Assembly: GCA_029204225.1 (NCBI GenBank)
Contig: MU832043.1
Location: 26,212-90,211, forward strand
Length of the DNA stretch: 64,000 nt
Origin: Diphasiastrum complanatum
Taxonomy: Eukaryota > Streptophyta > Lycopodiopsida > Lycopodiales > Lycopodiaceae
Direction: 5' to 3'
The notes beneath the pieces are model-generated. The model had not been told where the DNA came from and made no database searches. It worked only from the letters and a program-made list of their open reading frames with translations. Within the stretch, counting starts at the first letter, position 1. Every line of letters begins with the position of its first letter. A program made the translations under genes and the position numbers. This document shows positions 48,901 to 60,403 of the stretch, piece after piece.

Positions 48901-49445
48901 TCATCTTGGTACCCCTGAATATTTAACTTACTTACCATAGTTTGCCATATTTTTTTATCTTCACCCTTAGCTAATGAAACTATGTACCTATGCTGACTAG
49001 GTACTGCTGGTAGTTTAAGCTTTTTAACCAGGGTGTAGTTGATGAAATTATGGGTTGCCCCATCATCAACCATGACTCTTACTGACTGGTTACCAACTTT
49101 CCCATGCATACGTATTAGGTCATGCGGCCCAAAGCTGAAGGGTCTCGCTAGCATTGCAGAGGTCAGCTGGCAACAATGTTCATGATCTTCATGATACACT
49201 TTGATCTCGGAAGCTGCCGAATCACTGGGGAAACATACAGTCTGAACAAGATGAACTTGTTTTTTATCTTTCTTATCTTTTTTAGTGAAAGGCCCCTTGG
49301 GACACTGTCTGACTGTGTGTCCCTTGCCCATACACACAAAGCACAAACGTTCTTGTTGAAGGCTGCTCAGAAAGTGGCTGTTGTCTCGCCCTCTTCCTAC
49401 CCACCGAATTATCATAGATTTGAGCATATCTGAGAGCTTGCTCAA
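45927..49445 (-). pseudogene. Chromovirus element 1 pol with deleted RT core and a chromodomain
   Basis: Order on the minus strand: zinc knuckle; protease (MVDDGATHNFINYTLVKKLK); RT start (HVINLVPGTAPVSKPPYRVS, SPWASPVLLVKKKEVSMRLC). A small deletion at 48320 removes residues after CVD. Then [18 protein letters not shown] runs to FKVMP, which is joined directly to a segment meaning '[16 protein letters not shown]', so the YxDD-containing palm, about 100 residues, is missing. RNase H ([20 protein letters not shown]), integrase HHCC (HDNPSAGHPGIQKTYELLRR, CQKCQ), its core (STTDHPQTDGQTEWVN) and a C-terminal chromodomain (YREYLVKWNHQPVENATWER) follow. Frameshifts lie near 47310 and 46770. Chromodomains mark chromoviruses and guide integration to chromatin. 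Confidence 0.92.
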
Positions 49446-50241
49446 GGGTAGTAGGCGAGTTTCTCTGGACCTCTACTTTATATTCATCTTTGAGGCCACG
49501 GACAAATCCCCTGATTTTCTGATAGTCATCCATATTTTTAATCTTTAAAATTGCTTCTCGATACTGCGAGATATATTGGATGAGGGACTTGTCCGTTACT
49601 GTTCTTTCCCAGGCTTCCCAGGCTCTATCAAGTTCATTCTCTGGTAGAAATTCTCTTAGGAAAGCTTCTTCAAAAGCTTTCCATGACCGGGGAGTCTGCC
49701 CAGTCTCCTGGAGATTTAACCACCACTTATAGGCCATAGGCCCTAAGGAAAGACTGGCCTCAATAGCTTGCAAATGGTCAGGGGTCTGGTTAAGAGCATG
49801 AATGTTCTTCCATTTGCTGAGGAAGGTTTGTAGAATATCTGCATTTCTATCCTTCTCTTCCCCATTAAAAGTAGGAGGTTTTAAGTCTTTAAAAACACTG
49901 GGGTGAGACCGTAAAGTCTCACCCGAAACTGATGGAAGTGGAGAAGGGGATAACTGAGAAGTGGAGGGAAGGCTTCCTTTCGCGGAACTCAAAATCAAGT
50001 TTTTGAGTTCAGCGAACGAGTTGTCCACACTGGACTTGAAATTGGCTAATGCCAACTTCAGTTCATCCACTTCTGTTACCAATTGAAGGAACTGCTCCTT
50101 GGTAACCAGTTCGTCTTCGGCGAACTGTTCCTGTTCTTCTACTTCCATGAGTTCCTTCCCTTTTCTGTAAGCCAAGGCTTCTGTTTCAAGTTCGTCGAAG
50201 CCTCTCTCCGGGGGTTGATCAGGTCCCTGAGGAGTGGTCAT
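49337..50241 (-). pseudogene. Chromovirus element 1 gag
   Basis: The minus-strand ATG at 50241 opens about 300 clean codons: MTTPQGPDQPPERGFDELET, an acidic/coiled segment (LVTEVDELKLALANFKSSVD), and the gag core (LGPMAYKWWLNLQETGQTPR, EAFLREFLPENELDRAWEAW, KIKNMDDYQKIRGFVRGLKD). Near 49335 the frame is lost by one base; the zinc knuckle (CFVCMGKGHTVRQC) follows in another frame. The leader 50242-51107 has no gene. Gag forms virus-like particles, and apart from the shift this copy is well kept. Confidence 0.9.
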
Positions 50242-51120
50242 CTGCGGAACTGAAAGAGAGCTACCTTAACTTCTGAAGGAAAAAAAGTCTAAAAGACTAA
50301 TTTGCAACCGTACAAGGGAAAGGAAAGATGACTTAGTTGTTTCTGAGGACTGTACTTCCAAAGAAAGAATGAAGAGGAACCCTCTCAGCTCTTTTACCCA
50401 AGGTTTCAGACCTGTTGTCCCGGAAAATGCCAGTTTGAAGCTTCAAAACGTTGCCAAATTTCTCGGTTCTGGAGTTGAGTAGCTAACTGATCTGATTTCA
50501 GGTGTGGGGCTCCATTAAACTGAGTAAAAACCGGAAATTTACAAAAGGAAATCCGGAATTTTTGAAGTCCCTGCCCTCGCTGGTTGGACAGCAACCTATC
50601 CGGCCCGATTTGTCCAATTTACAGCTCTAAATCACTTCAAATCTCCGATTTGACCCAAGCCTGTAGGTCGCTGGTCTGTAGCAAGTAAGTTTGAAGCTCA
50701 AACTCCTGAGAATTCTCAACAAACAGGGATAAATTTTCACCTTTTCTCCTCCCTGTCCAGCGCTGACCCTACTAAGAAAATTTGCTTGGAAACCCTTCAA
50801 ATTTCCTTGGATTTCGTAGATTTCTGATCCCACAGCGATGGACCTGCTCGCTGGTTTCTACTCTAATTCCTTTCTAAAATCTCCTATCAGATGTCTGAAA
50901 TCTGATATAGATTGCTGCCTTTCCAGCGATTTACCTACAGAAGGAATTCTACTTCCTACAACTGTCAATTCTCAGTGAATTTCAAGGGTTTGAAGGCTGT
51001 TTCTACAACGATTCTCCTCCTCTAATCTTTTCTGAGAAACTGAGAAATCTTTCCTATCTTCTGATAGCTTTCTCTACTGTTGTCCTGTACTCCCTAGGAT
51101 GGAGATGGCTTTGATACCAG

Positions 51121-51478
51121 TGTAATAGATCCTAACACCACAGTAGGGCAAACACTAACTGATCCACTCAATCTTGCCTACTCCCTCATATAGAGTAAGC
51201 CCCTCCTAGCCCAGTGTGAGGACTGGTAGCATGCTACTGTCAAGTGTCGGCCACGTGGCACTGACGTGGCCGACTGCACGTCGGGACCCAACTAAGAGCC
51301 CTATCCTGCTGACAGGGTCCCTAGGCTGTGTTAGGCCCGCCATGGCTATGGACCGTGCTGGGGCACACTACTCACACTGTCTTGCCCTGTTGGTCATGTA
51401 CACTGGACACGACCCTGACTGTGGTATCTGACCTATCTGTGTTCTCTAGGGTTCGGCACTGGTTACGAGCTCGTAACA
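51121..51478 (-). mobile_element. 5' LTR of chromovirus element 1
   Basis: 358 bp, 98% identical to 45558-45915 and followed by GAAAT. Its inner side abuts the tRNA primer-binding site. It carries a short open frame that is not a gene. Confidence 0.95.
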
Positions 51479-51668
51479 GAAATGCCCTTCATCGAGAAAA
51501 CTTTTAACCACGTTCTTCTCTACAGTTTTATGGACTGACACAGTAGTATGTCTGATATCAGCATCTCAGGAAGGACCAAATGTGACTCCACTTTGAGAAT
51601 TGCACAAGAACATGCAAACAAAAAAGAAGGGGTCTTTGCACAGTCTAGCTCCGATCCGAACGGATTCG

Positions 51669-51743
<75 letters not shown>

Positions 51744-51927
51744 TTTCAACTCAATGCACAAATTACATTTGTTAAACTACAAAGATTGCGTTTCAGAAAA
51801 ACCAGGCGCATGTTGCCCAAAAGAGCATATTGTATATTGATTTAGGAATAGTATCAAAAAAACATTACGCATCCTGCCACATACGGCTGGGTCTCTTTGT
51901 AAACTACCGTCTAACTGTATGCCGCCT
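51479..51927. other. Right flank of chromovirus element 1, with (TC)n(AC)n microsatellite
   Basis: Residual intron DNA with a (TC)17(AC)20-type tract at 51670-51742. No gene is seen. Confidence 0.8.
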
Positions 51928-52735
51928 CATAGAACCCGGTGGTACCGCCATTATGGTACCGCCGGTACCATAATGGTGGTACCGCCAGTACGGTATCGCC
52001 CTTTGGTCAGCGGTACCAGGGCGGTACCATTTTTTAATATTTTTTAAAAAAGTATTTTTTATAGTTAAAAAATGCCTTTCATATAGTAAAATAGGCCTTA
52101 AAAAATGCCAAAAAAAAGGGTTTAGGGTGCAAAAAAAGAGGGTATAGTATAGGGGGCAGGGGACAAGTGCAATAGCACGTGGGCACTGTGGGGAGCAGAC
52201 CATGGGGCCAATGGAAGAGCAGCACATGGGGGAGCAACACATGGGGGCAGGTACAACGACACATGGAGGGATCATCAACAATTGCACATGGGCGAGCAGG
52301 CTGTGGGGATAAATAGGCACTCACAATGCCATTGTGAGAGCCATTGTGAGTGGCATGTTCAGAGGTTGTGAGAGAGCCAGTGAGAGCTAGCGAGAGAGCC
52401 AGAGAGAGCTAGCGAGAGGCTGTTTGAGAACCAGGGTGTTGTGAGAGGTTGTCTGAGAACCAGGGTGCTCTGAGGAGAAAGTCGATCGAGATGGCGGTGC
52501 ATTTCTGTGAAGCTATCAATTTTTTTTGTTGAAATTAATTGAAAATACGATTCACACACGCACATAGAATTTGAGATAAAATTGAAAATACAGCATCACA
52601 TTTAAAAATCGACACACACACAATGTGCAGCAAATAAAGTACGTCCAACACTGGATATAATGTGAAAACTGGTCTGAATACAATGGTCGACTGTCTGCTA
52701 AAAACAAACTGCTAAAAATAAAATAAGAGCCACAA

Positions 52736-54211
52736 TCAATGCTCTGGCTCTGACTCAGACAAATGCTCCGGAGACAACTTAGGGCCCGGAGCTGACTCTC
52801 GCAGCCGATATCTGTGCCTGTCTGGAACTGGCATGGGCTGTGTATCCGAGGAGGAGGATTCGTCACTAGAATCATCCCAATCTGCCTCCGCATTAGCCCC
52901 CAAGCAAGCCAAACCAACTAGACCTGCTTTAGCTGGCTGTGATAGTGCACCTCTACCTGCACCTGGAGCCCTGCGAGGTCGTCCTCTCTTTCCTGGCTAT
53001 TTTTGTGCTCTGCCTTTCTTGTTCGGTGCACCCTTGGGCCTTCCTGGTCTCTTGCGGACGAGGGGAGCTGTCACTGCCTCATCACCCCCATGCAAATCAC
53101 CTGGCTGGCTAGGCTGGGGCCAAGTTGAGGCCGGTTGGGATAGGGAAGCCAAAGAGGGGTATCCCTGTGCAGCTGATAGAGGAGGATGAGCCCGTGGAGT
53201 GTGTGCCCATGGGGCTGCTGCTGGTGGAGGAACTGGCTATGGAAGGGCCATCCTTGCAGGAGGCAAGTACAACGGCGATATGTACTGAAAGGGGCGCTGT
53301 GGTGGCCGGTACTGGTACATCCTGGGTGCTGCCAAAGGAGGAGCGAGTGGAGTGGGTGCTGCCAAAGGGGGAGGATGTGAAGTGGGTGCTGCCACTGGAG
53401 GAGCCATTGTGGATGTGGGCGCTGCAAGAGAAAACCTGGGCACAGATGGTGGCCTGCCATGGAGACCTGGTGCTGCAGACGTGGATGGCGATGGAGGGGC
53501 TGCAGGCCTCAATGGCATTGGTGGCACTGGAGGTGCTGTGCGGCGCATATAAACCCTCTTAGGAACCGGAGGAACTGCAGGCACCCTCATGTAGCTGCTT
53601 TGGCTCTGACTCTGTGTAGGGCATGCTGGCAAGAGACGATGGGGGTGCCCTAACACTCGGCATCTGCTGGGCCTCTGAATCCAATGTGGCAATCAAGTCG
53701 TCTAGCTGGGCATCCGAATACAAATGCTCTGGGCTGTGGGACTCATGATGTGCACCATCATCTGGATCAACCCGTGCCTCATCTTGTGCACCATGTGGAC
53801 CCTGCATGGCCTCCCAATCGGTACAATCGAAGTTATCTGGTGTCTCTTCTGGTGTGTTGTCAAAGTAATGTCCATGACTCTGTACTGCACGCATCCAAAC
53901 AGCTGCGGGACCGGCATGTAAATCACTCTGCCCTCTATCAAGAGCCTCCTCCATCATATCGACATATGTAGGTATGCCACTGGCCCCCCCTGTGTGCCCT
54001 GCCTCTCCCGGTATAACCTGTGCCATGTGCCCCACCTTTGCTACGTGATGCACCTGAGGCCCCTATCCGTGGCGTGTGCCCAACACCTGTATCATCTGCC
54101 TCATCCCACTCTGATCTGGCGAACACAACCCGAATGGGCTCATCCTCATCCTGCTCATCCTCTGATGTTGGCTCATCTGCCTCATACAATGGAGGCTCTC
54201 TGTGATCAAGC

Positions 54212-54296
<85 letters not shown>

Positions 54297-57132
54297 TCGG
54301 CAAGCTCCCTTTCTCTCTGCCATCAACTGTGTGCCCAAGTCATCTACAGGCATGGGATGGGTGCTGTCCATAGGTAAGTCAACCTGGCGCTCCAAATCAG
54401 ATATCTTCGTCTGCAAGATTAAAACTTAGCATGTCAGGGAAACAACTTGATCAGGAAATGAAACTAACGTACTAGTGAGTTGTCAACCAACATGCTATGG
54501 GAGAATAGCCTATCACCTGCAATGCGCTCGTAATGGTCGGCAGTCTCCTGGCGAGACGTGCATTGGTGCTATAGAACACCAACCGCTCCAGCTGACTCAT
54601 TGACAGCCTGTTTCTTCTCCTCGTGTGAATTAGGGCCCATGTGCTCCAATTACGCTCACACACGGAGGCAGCGCAATCCTTTGGTACGTGCAATGAAATG
54701 GTTCAGCACATGTGCACGGGTGGAATGTCAAGCAAACGCACTAAGGGAGGATGAGATGAGATGCATACCTGTGAAAGGACCCGCAGTGCAAGGCGCTGTA
54801 TGGAGGGCTAGGTGCTACCGAACATGGTCCACCAAGTAATGGGGAGCTGCCTCCTCTCTGGATCCTGAGCAGCCGGGTGACCGAACGTGCCCATGCCGAA
54901 ACGAAATGCAGCTAGCTCCTCCATGAGTCTAATAGGATCCAAACCAATTTGTGGACCCACCGTGTAGATGTACTCAAGCCAATCCACCTCGAGCTCCCTG
55001 TCTGAAATCTGTGTCGGAGAGAGGAAGAGGGGATGCAGGATTTGTGCAACGCTACGGATACTCCTGTGAAAGTAGTTCCACCGCGTCTCCCAGATGAACT
55101 TCAGCTCAGTCATCCTGCATGTGAGAGAGGCATGTGGTTTAGGGTTCAGGCACGAAATCGAAGCGAAATACGGAAAACCATAAATTCAACAGAGAAAACA
55201 ATTAGCAATCACTGAAAAAATTTAAAGCGCAATCACATTGCTATACTGCTTACCTGTTTGGCTGCAAGACGGGCAGCTGCAGGAACTGTCCAATCCGGTC
55301 CATGAGCTCATACACCAGTCCAAGTGTGGACCCCTCGTTGGCAGCCATGCGGAGCACAATGTAGAGTGGTCGAAGGAGTCCTGACAATGTCTGCACATCC
55401 CTCCAGAACTGGTCTCCCCTCACCGTGGAAGAAAAGTGCTCCCCATCCTCTATGCGTTGAAACGTACTGGCATGCCAAAGATCACTGGCAACCACTGTAG
55501 AAGCTGTGCTCTGCACCTGATTAGACAGTCGATGACCACCAAGTCGAAAGCAAAGCGTGTGGGGGCTGGCTTCCGGAGGTCCAGATGGCTGAACACTTGA
55601 ACATGGCAAGAACACGTCTCTTCCTGGTGACTTTTGTCACCAGGAAGAGGGCCTCACGGACGATGGCTCTAACCCAGGGAAGTGCACCTATGTCCCCCAT
55701 CAGAAGGTCTATGCCGTGCGCTGCACAGGGGGTGTGAACGATGTGAGGGAGCTCGGCCTCTAGCAGGACACCCATCTGAATGCAGTTGGTGGCATTGTCC
55801 GTCACCACCGTGACGACATGCCGGGGGGCCTATGGACAGGATGGAAGACCTGATAACATCAAACATGAACTCTGCAGATATGACTCTCCCCCCCCTACTG
55901 CAATCCACGGCCCTCAAAAACTGTGCGCCCATGCAGCTGGAGACCAAGATGTTGAGGATCGGCCTCCTCCTGACATTAGTCCAGCCATCGGACATGATGC
56001 TGCAACCGTATGTGGCCCAGTGGCGGTGTAGAGGCTCCATCTCTCTAGACAAGGACTCGACCCTATCTCTCAGCATTTGTGTGCGGACAACCTCTGAACT
56101 AGGGATTCTCCAGCTAGGGCTGACAGACCGTGCAAGGCGGAACGCCCTTTTGAAGGGCTTAGAGTCGGTGATGGCAAATGGAAGGTTCAGCTCATAATTC
56201 AAACTGGCCACGGCCTGTGTGGCCTCTCTGTCCATGTGTGGCTGATGCGCGCCACAAATGGTCTGCTGCACAAGGGCTCTCCCTGGTGGGCGACGGGTAG
56301 TGGACCTCCAGCATGGTGCACCAACCGTGACGGGAATGGATGATGACGCGACAGGCTGGGCACTATTGGATGCATTTGCTGTAGACGTGGAATGGGGAGA
56401 GTGGGATGCACTGGCAGGGATGGGTGCAGCAGCATAAGTGGGGTACACTGGAGGGGCAACATTTGGCATGGGATACGAAAACTGCTGGCTAGGGACGTTA
56501 TCCGGATGGGAAGGGAGGGAGGAAGGGATCTCCTTAACATCCTCGAAGGCCTCGTCACTAGCATCCTGGGCCTGCTCCGGTGGCAGAGAGTCCATGAGAA
56601 AATCGTAAACTGGGGGCGTGCGAGCAACAGGACGTGGTGGTAGAACTGCAGTGGCAAATGGCGGACGCGAGGGGGCGGGTTCCACCGGAATGGCTGCAGA
56701 TGGAGGTGCATGTGGCGGAACTGTGTGAGGGGGATGAGGGTCAGTGGGACGGGACGATGATGCACTCCCTCTCCTCGTGCGTGTCAGCCATGTAGGCAGC
56801 AACTCGGGGTCAGCCACATAAGGAGCGGTGCAAAACCGGAGAACACCCTCTGAAATGGTGTTCTCCCCCGCCACAAGGCGTGGCCCGTAGGTGTCCAGTA
56901 GTCGCTGCCTGACGGGGACGAACATGCTACCACAAGGGGCAGCATTTATGGTGGCACCAGTTTTGGCGCGTGCACCGAGCAGGTGGCCTTTAAGGCGAGT
57001 GAGGGACGCAGCAAATTCGACTAGGCAATACCAGCAACGCACGACCTTCTGACCGGTCTAGTTGGTCTTGTCGGCAACCCGCCTGACAACGTCCACCTCG
57101 TCCCACAGATCGGAAAGGTCGGACTGCACCAT
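52736..57132 (-). pseudogene. hAT family II transposase (BED, DUF659, dimerisation), copy 3
   Basis: The minus-strand ATG at 57132 opens MVQSDLSDLWDEVDVV and, after a TAG at 57058, a BED zinc finger (RCWYCLVEFAASLTRLKGHL). A Pro/Ser/Ala-rich linker (56800-56220) leads to DUF659 (LPFAITDSKPFKRAFRLAR, IMSDGWTNVRRRPILNILVS). One extra C in a C6 run near 55830 shifts the frame before VVTVVTDNATNCIQMGVLL. Then come HGIDLLMGDIGALPWVRAIV, the helical middle, LPITWWTMFGST and the dimerisation block (CERNWSTWALIHTRRRN). A long (RE)n tract (54293-54217) again breaks the frame. The tail is Pro/Ala-rich and ends acidic (SPEHLSESEPEH, stop at 52736). Several introns are likely. Confidence 0.85.
54217..54293. 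repeat. (TC)n microsatellite inside the hAT transposase gene
   Basis: About 38 TC units coding (RE)n on the minus strand. Copy 2 has a much shorter tract at the same place (44000-44022). Confidence 0.95.
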
Positions 57133-57540
57133 TGTGATGGAGAAAGGTAGGGAACAAATGCAGATGAAGCTACAACTGGAAGAATGGAAAGCTGGAAAAA
57201 AAACAGCAGGGTTCAATGTTGGAGAGACGCTGAAAATGGGCCGAGGCAGCGAAGGCAGGGAGAGGCAAATCAGATGCAAGGCAGGGCGGTTTGTGGGCGA
57301 ATGGCGACGCAAATCAGAAGAGGGGCGAGTGAAGGCAGGGCAGCAAAACCAGAATCGATGGCAGGGCAGCGATGGGCTGAAAAAATCTGGGAGAGAAGAA
57401 GCGAGGGGGGCGGGTAGTTTAGGTTAAAAAAATTAAAAAAAAATATTAAATATTATATATATTATTATATTGTGGTACCGCGGTACCAGTATAGTCCTGC
57501 GGTACCGGGATCCGCAGTACCCAGTACCGCGGGACCTATG

Positions 57541-58300
57541 ATATATATATATGGGAAAAAGACTAATGGCCAATATTTTTTTTTTTTTGGATAGTTTAGT
57601 TAGTATAAAATGAACTCGGAAATCATCAATGCATGCATTAGAAGAACAATGTATTGATAAACTGGATAGAGGCAAAAATAACATTGCATAGAGGCTAGAG
57701 CCATATTGATCTGTAAATTATAGATCCCTGGTTACTGTTGCCACTGTATAATGTACTCGCATTTTGTTGAGCACGTTGAGTTGACTCAGTTGAGTTGACT
57801 CACGTTTTTTTTACAAGCTCTGAGATAGGTGCTTGTGCTTCATAATTGTTGTCAGTTTGTTGTCATTCAAAACAGTTCCATGTGATTTCATTTCTAAAAA
57901 ATATAGAAATAGAGATGTTTGATAAATAATCACTTAATGGCCCAAAATTGGACCGCACGCCTCTTCGAACTCCGAGCAAACTAGATTAGTGAATTTGCTT
58001 TCTGGAAACCCTAATGGGATTTCCCGGATTGTGTTTCAGAATGGAACGTGCAACATTGGATGTATGTGAACAAGTTCTAAAATCTTTGGCTTGATAGGTG
58101 GGTGCTCTTTTGAAAATTTTGAGGATGATGTTTATCCATAATACACCCCTCGCAGACATTTTTTAGAAGGAACAATGTGTGGAAGACCAATAACCATATT
58201 GCTTTTCTTCAACACTTGTAAACTTTGATAATTCAAGTGTCCATCCGCAATTTACTCAGTAGCAATTTCAGTTACGTAAGTACTCTGCTCAATAATGGAA
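57541..58300. other. Residual intron DNA, no gene seen
   Basis: AT-rich; TTGAGTTGACTCAG-type short repeats near 57775. No transposon motif is recognised. Confidence 0.4.
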
Positions 58301-58329
58301 GCATGCAAATGATAGAGCTTTTTCTAAAA

Positions 58330-58560
58330 GTACTCCTTCAATTATGACTTCGTATTCTTCTTATTATTCTTAATGAGACGTTGTTTCTCGTTTAATGTAA
58401 CAATCATTTTCTACTTAGTGAAAGCTGAAACTAAAAGTAGATTCTTCTTTAAACCAGGAACATACAAGACATTCTTTATCTCACCTGTGTTACTTGAAGG
58501 CATATATACCTGTACCACACGTTTTCCTTTTATGTCATGAGCATAGTGGAAGTCTAATAA
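58330..58560 (-). pseudogene. Ty1/copia protease-linker fragment
   Basis: On the minus strand, a short frame reads VQVYMPSSNTGEIKNVLYVP followed by GLKKNLLLVSAFTK and a stop, then MIVTLNEKQRLIKNNK. KNVLYVPGLKKNLLSV is the standard copia sequence between protease and GAG-pre-integrase. Only about 230 bp survive. It is an old fragment in the intron. Confidence 0.6.
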
Positions 58561-60346
58561 TAAACTAAAACATTAGAGAAGTACTAATTGAACATTTTTT
58601 GTAACAAGAAGATGGTCCGATGGAGCTGGCCAGCAGTACATGAGAGTAGAATTTGGAGCAAAGGATTTTTCTTTGGGTAAAAAGATGACCCTTTAAGAGT
58701 GCCAAACCCTCTAGTGAAGGGTCCAAATCCTTTCAAAGTGAAGAGGCTAAGATGCTCAAAATCAGGGATGATATGGAAGAAGTGGTGTGCCTCATTGCTG
58801 AAGTAGCCTTGTTTCTGAGTTCTTTTGTGTGCACGGTGTGTTATCCTTCTACAAGATGAAGGAGATTGTTGGAAGATTCCCATACTCAAATTCCCATGGT
58901 TGGAACTTGGGGGAGATTGTTGAAGCTTGGAGGATTGCTATTTTTGGTACTTCTGTTTGCTTCACATCCATGATGGATCTATAATGACTTCGCAGGAGTA
59001 GTCGATATGGTACTACATCAGTAGGCACTCAGGCTATCTCAGTGTCGTAATTGGTCATGCTAATATCGTAATGTTTTAATAGTGCTTGTAGCGTGTGGAA
59101 CAATAAATGACATGAAGGGCCAAGAGCTGAATGATGTAAAAGGATTGCTGTACCATAGGTCCAATTATGTAGAGACACTCAGAGAAAATTGGTATCTCAT
59201 TTCCCCCTTCCATTCTCAGATTGTTATTGTGCAATTCTCTGACACATGTTTTCTCTCCCTATTCTCTAATGTGGTGTATGAATGCTACATGCTTTGATTT
59301 TTAACAGATTTTAGATGGTAGTCTTTCAATAAATTGTGTCCCAGCCCTCATGGTCTTTGCTTTGCATCTTATGTGCATTCTGCTGATTCTCGGTTAATCA
59401 AGACGTATTTATTGTCTTTGTTATCCTAATACCTAAGAGTTTCATATATCAATGCAATTGGTTTTTCACTTCTCCAGATATTTAGCCTTGAACAATAAGT
59501 AGTTTATGTTTAAAACCCAAATCTTCATATGTGTTCCTATCAAAAAAGAGGCATTTGTTTATATTTAAATGAAGTATTTTGTGGAAGATGGACTTTTTTT
59601 TTGTGTTGTATTAGTAGATTGGAGGACCTTCTTATTCTTCATGTTGCTTTATATTGAAGAGAAAGTCCTCTATGTATAGTTGATAGATGGTTGGCTGCTG
59701 ATTGTAAGTCCATCGATGCCCATTGTATTTGCAGGACGGGTTGATCTATTTATTATGCGCTTCTGGTCACATTGAATTGAACTTAACAGGGGCTTATCGC
59801 CGGGAGGTTTTGTTGTAGGTACAACACTTTTGGGATTGGGATTTTCTGTTTGCAGGTATCTGTTGACTCTAACTAGGTACCGTTTCTGGCAGTGGGAGAT
59901 ATTGGTTTCTGTGTGCAGTTGGATCCTCTATCTACTGTATCACAAGATTCGGTGTGTTTGCTCTTTTTTATGCTGCAATAGAAGCATATGTTTCAGGTGG
60001 AAGATCTTAAATTGGGCTTTTTTCTGCAAGCAAGCTCAATCCAAAGTTGCAAACCTTTGTCAATTGTAAATCGAGTAAATCAAGGTTCTCTTGATCACAT
60101 TTGTGCTACTTAAGCTGAGAGCAAGCTTTTGTCCATTTTAAATACAAGTGGATGCTTGATTGCAGAAGTTTTTGACTTTTTTTGAAATGAGTAGTTGGAA
60201 TCTCAACTTCATTTGGCTTGAGGGTAGATGTATGCCTTCTATGGATGTTAGGATTAGTGTTTGTAGCTAAATTAAATTAGCTACTTATATCAACTGAAGC
60301 ATCATTCTGACGAACACCTCGTTTTTGATATCTTGTAATGCTGCAG
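58561..60346. other. Residual intron DNA before exon 3
   Basis: No gene is seen. At 58906 TTGGGGGAGATTGTTGAAGC resembles a copia polypurine tract followed by an LTR start, but no partner LTR was found. The last 30 bases before exon 3 are a normal pyrimidine-rich acceptor. Confidence 0.4.
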
Positions 60347-60403
60347 ATTTCTTTGAAGGCCGATGAAAGGAATGTCTATGAATTTTTTTCACGTGCTGGA
60401 AAG
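60347..60403 (+). CDS. RBM39-like: RBM39/CC1-like splicing factor, exon 3
   Basis: A 57-bp exon between CTGCAG and GTAATT. It codes ISLKADERNVYEFFSRAGK, which continues RTVFAYQ of exon 2. In the family the phrase is (M/I)xLKAxERDVYEFFSxAGK, helix 1 of RRM1. It is 19 codons, phase 0 at both ends. The next expected segment (beta-2, a VRDVRLIMDRN-type sequence) was looked for from 60404 to 64000 and not found, so intron 3 runs past the window. Confidence 0.92.

Larger units (their letters stand above)
45558..51478 (-). mobile_element. Chromovirus element 1, structurally complete (5.9 kb)
   Basis: Two 358-bp LTRs in direct orientation flank gag-pol. GAAAT is present on both outer sides (45553-45557 and 51479-51483). 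A primer-binding site (TGGTATCAAAGCC, minus strand, 51119-51107) and polypurine tract (AAGGGGGAGGGAG, 45929-45917) sit at the right places. The LTRs differ at 6 of 358 positions by eye (98.3% identity), so this is one of the youngest insertions in the window. Gag-pol has frameshifts and a large deletion in the polymerase. Confidence 0.95.
51928..57540 (-). mobile_element. hAT family II copy 3, near full length (5.6 kb)
   Basis: The ends read CATAGAACCCGG (left) and, in reverse complement, CATAGGTCCCGCGG (right), so they are imperfect terminal inverted repeats. Both ends carry dense GGTACC/CGGTACC motifs, including a perfect 13-bp-arm palindrome at 51948-51976. The transposase gene covers 57132-52736. 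The flanking 8-mers TGCCGCCT and ATATATAT do not match, so no target duplication is seen; one end may have recombined. Confidence 0.75.

Noticed and set aside
53125-53562. 145-codon plus-strand frame in hAT copy 3
   Set aside because: It lies antisense to the Pro/Ala-rich tail of the transposase and has no recognisable domain.
51928-57548. Target-site duplication for hAT copy 3
   Set aside because: The 8-mers beside the best ends (TGCCGCCT and ATATATAT) do not match.
58906-58940. Copia polypurine tract and LTR start
   Set aside because: The motif is suggestive, but no internal coding region on that strand and no second LTR were found.
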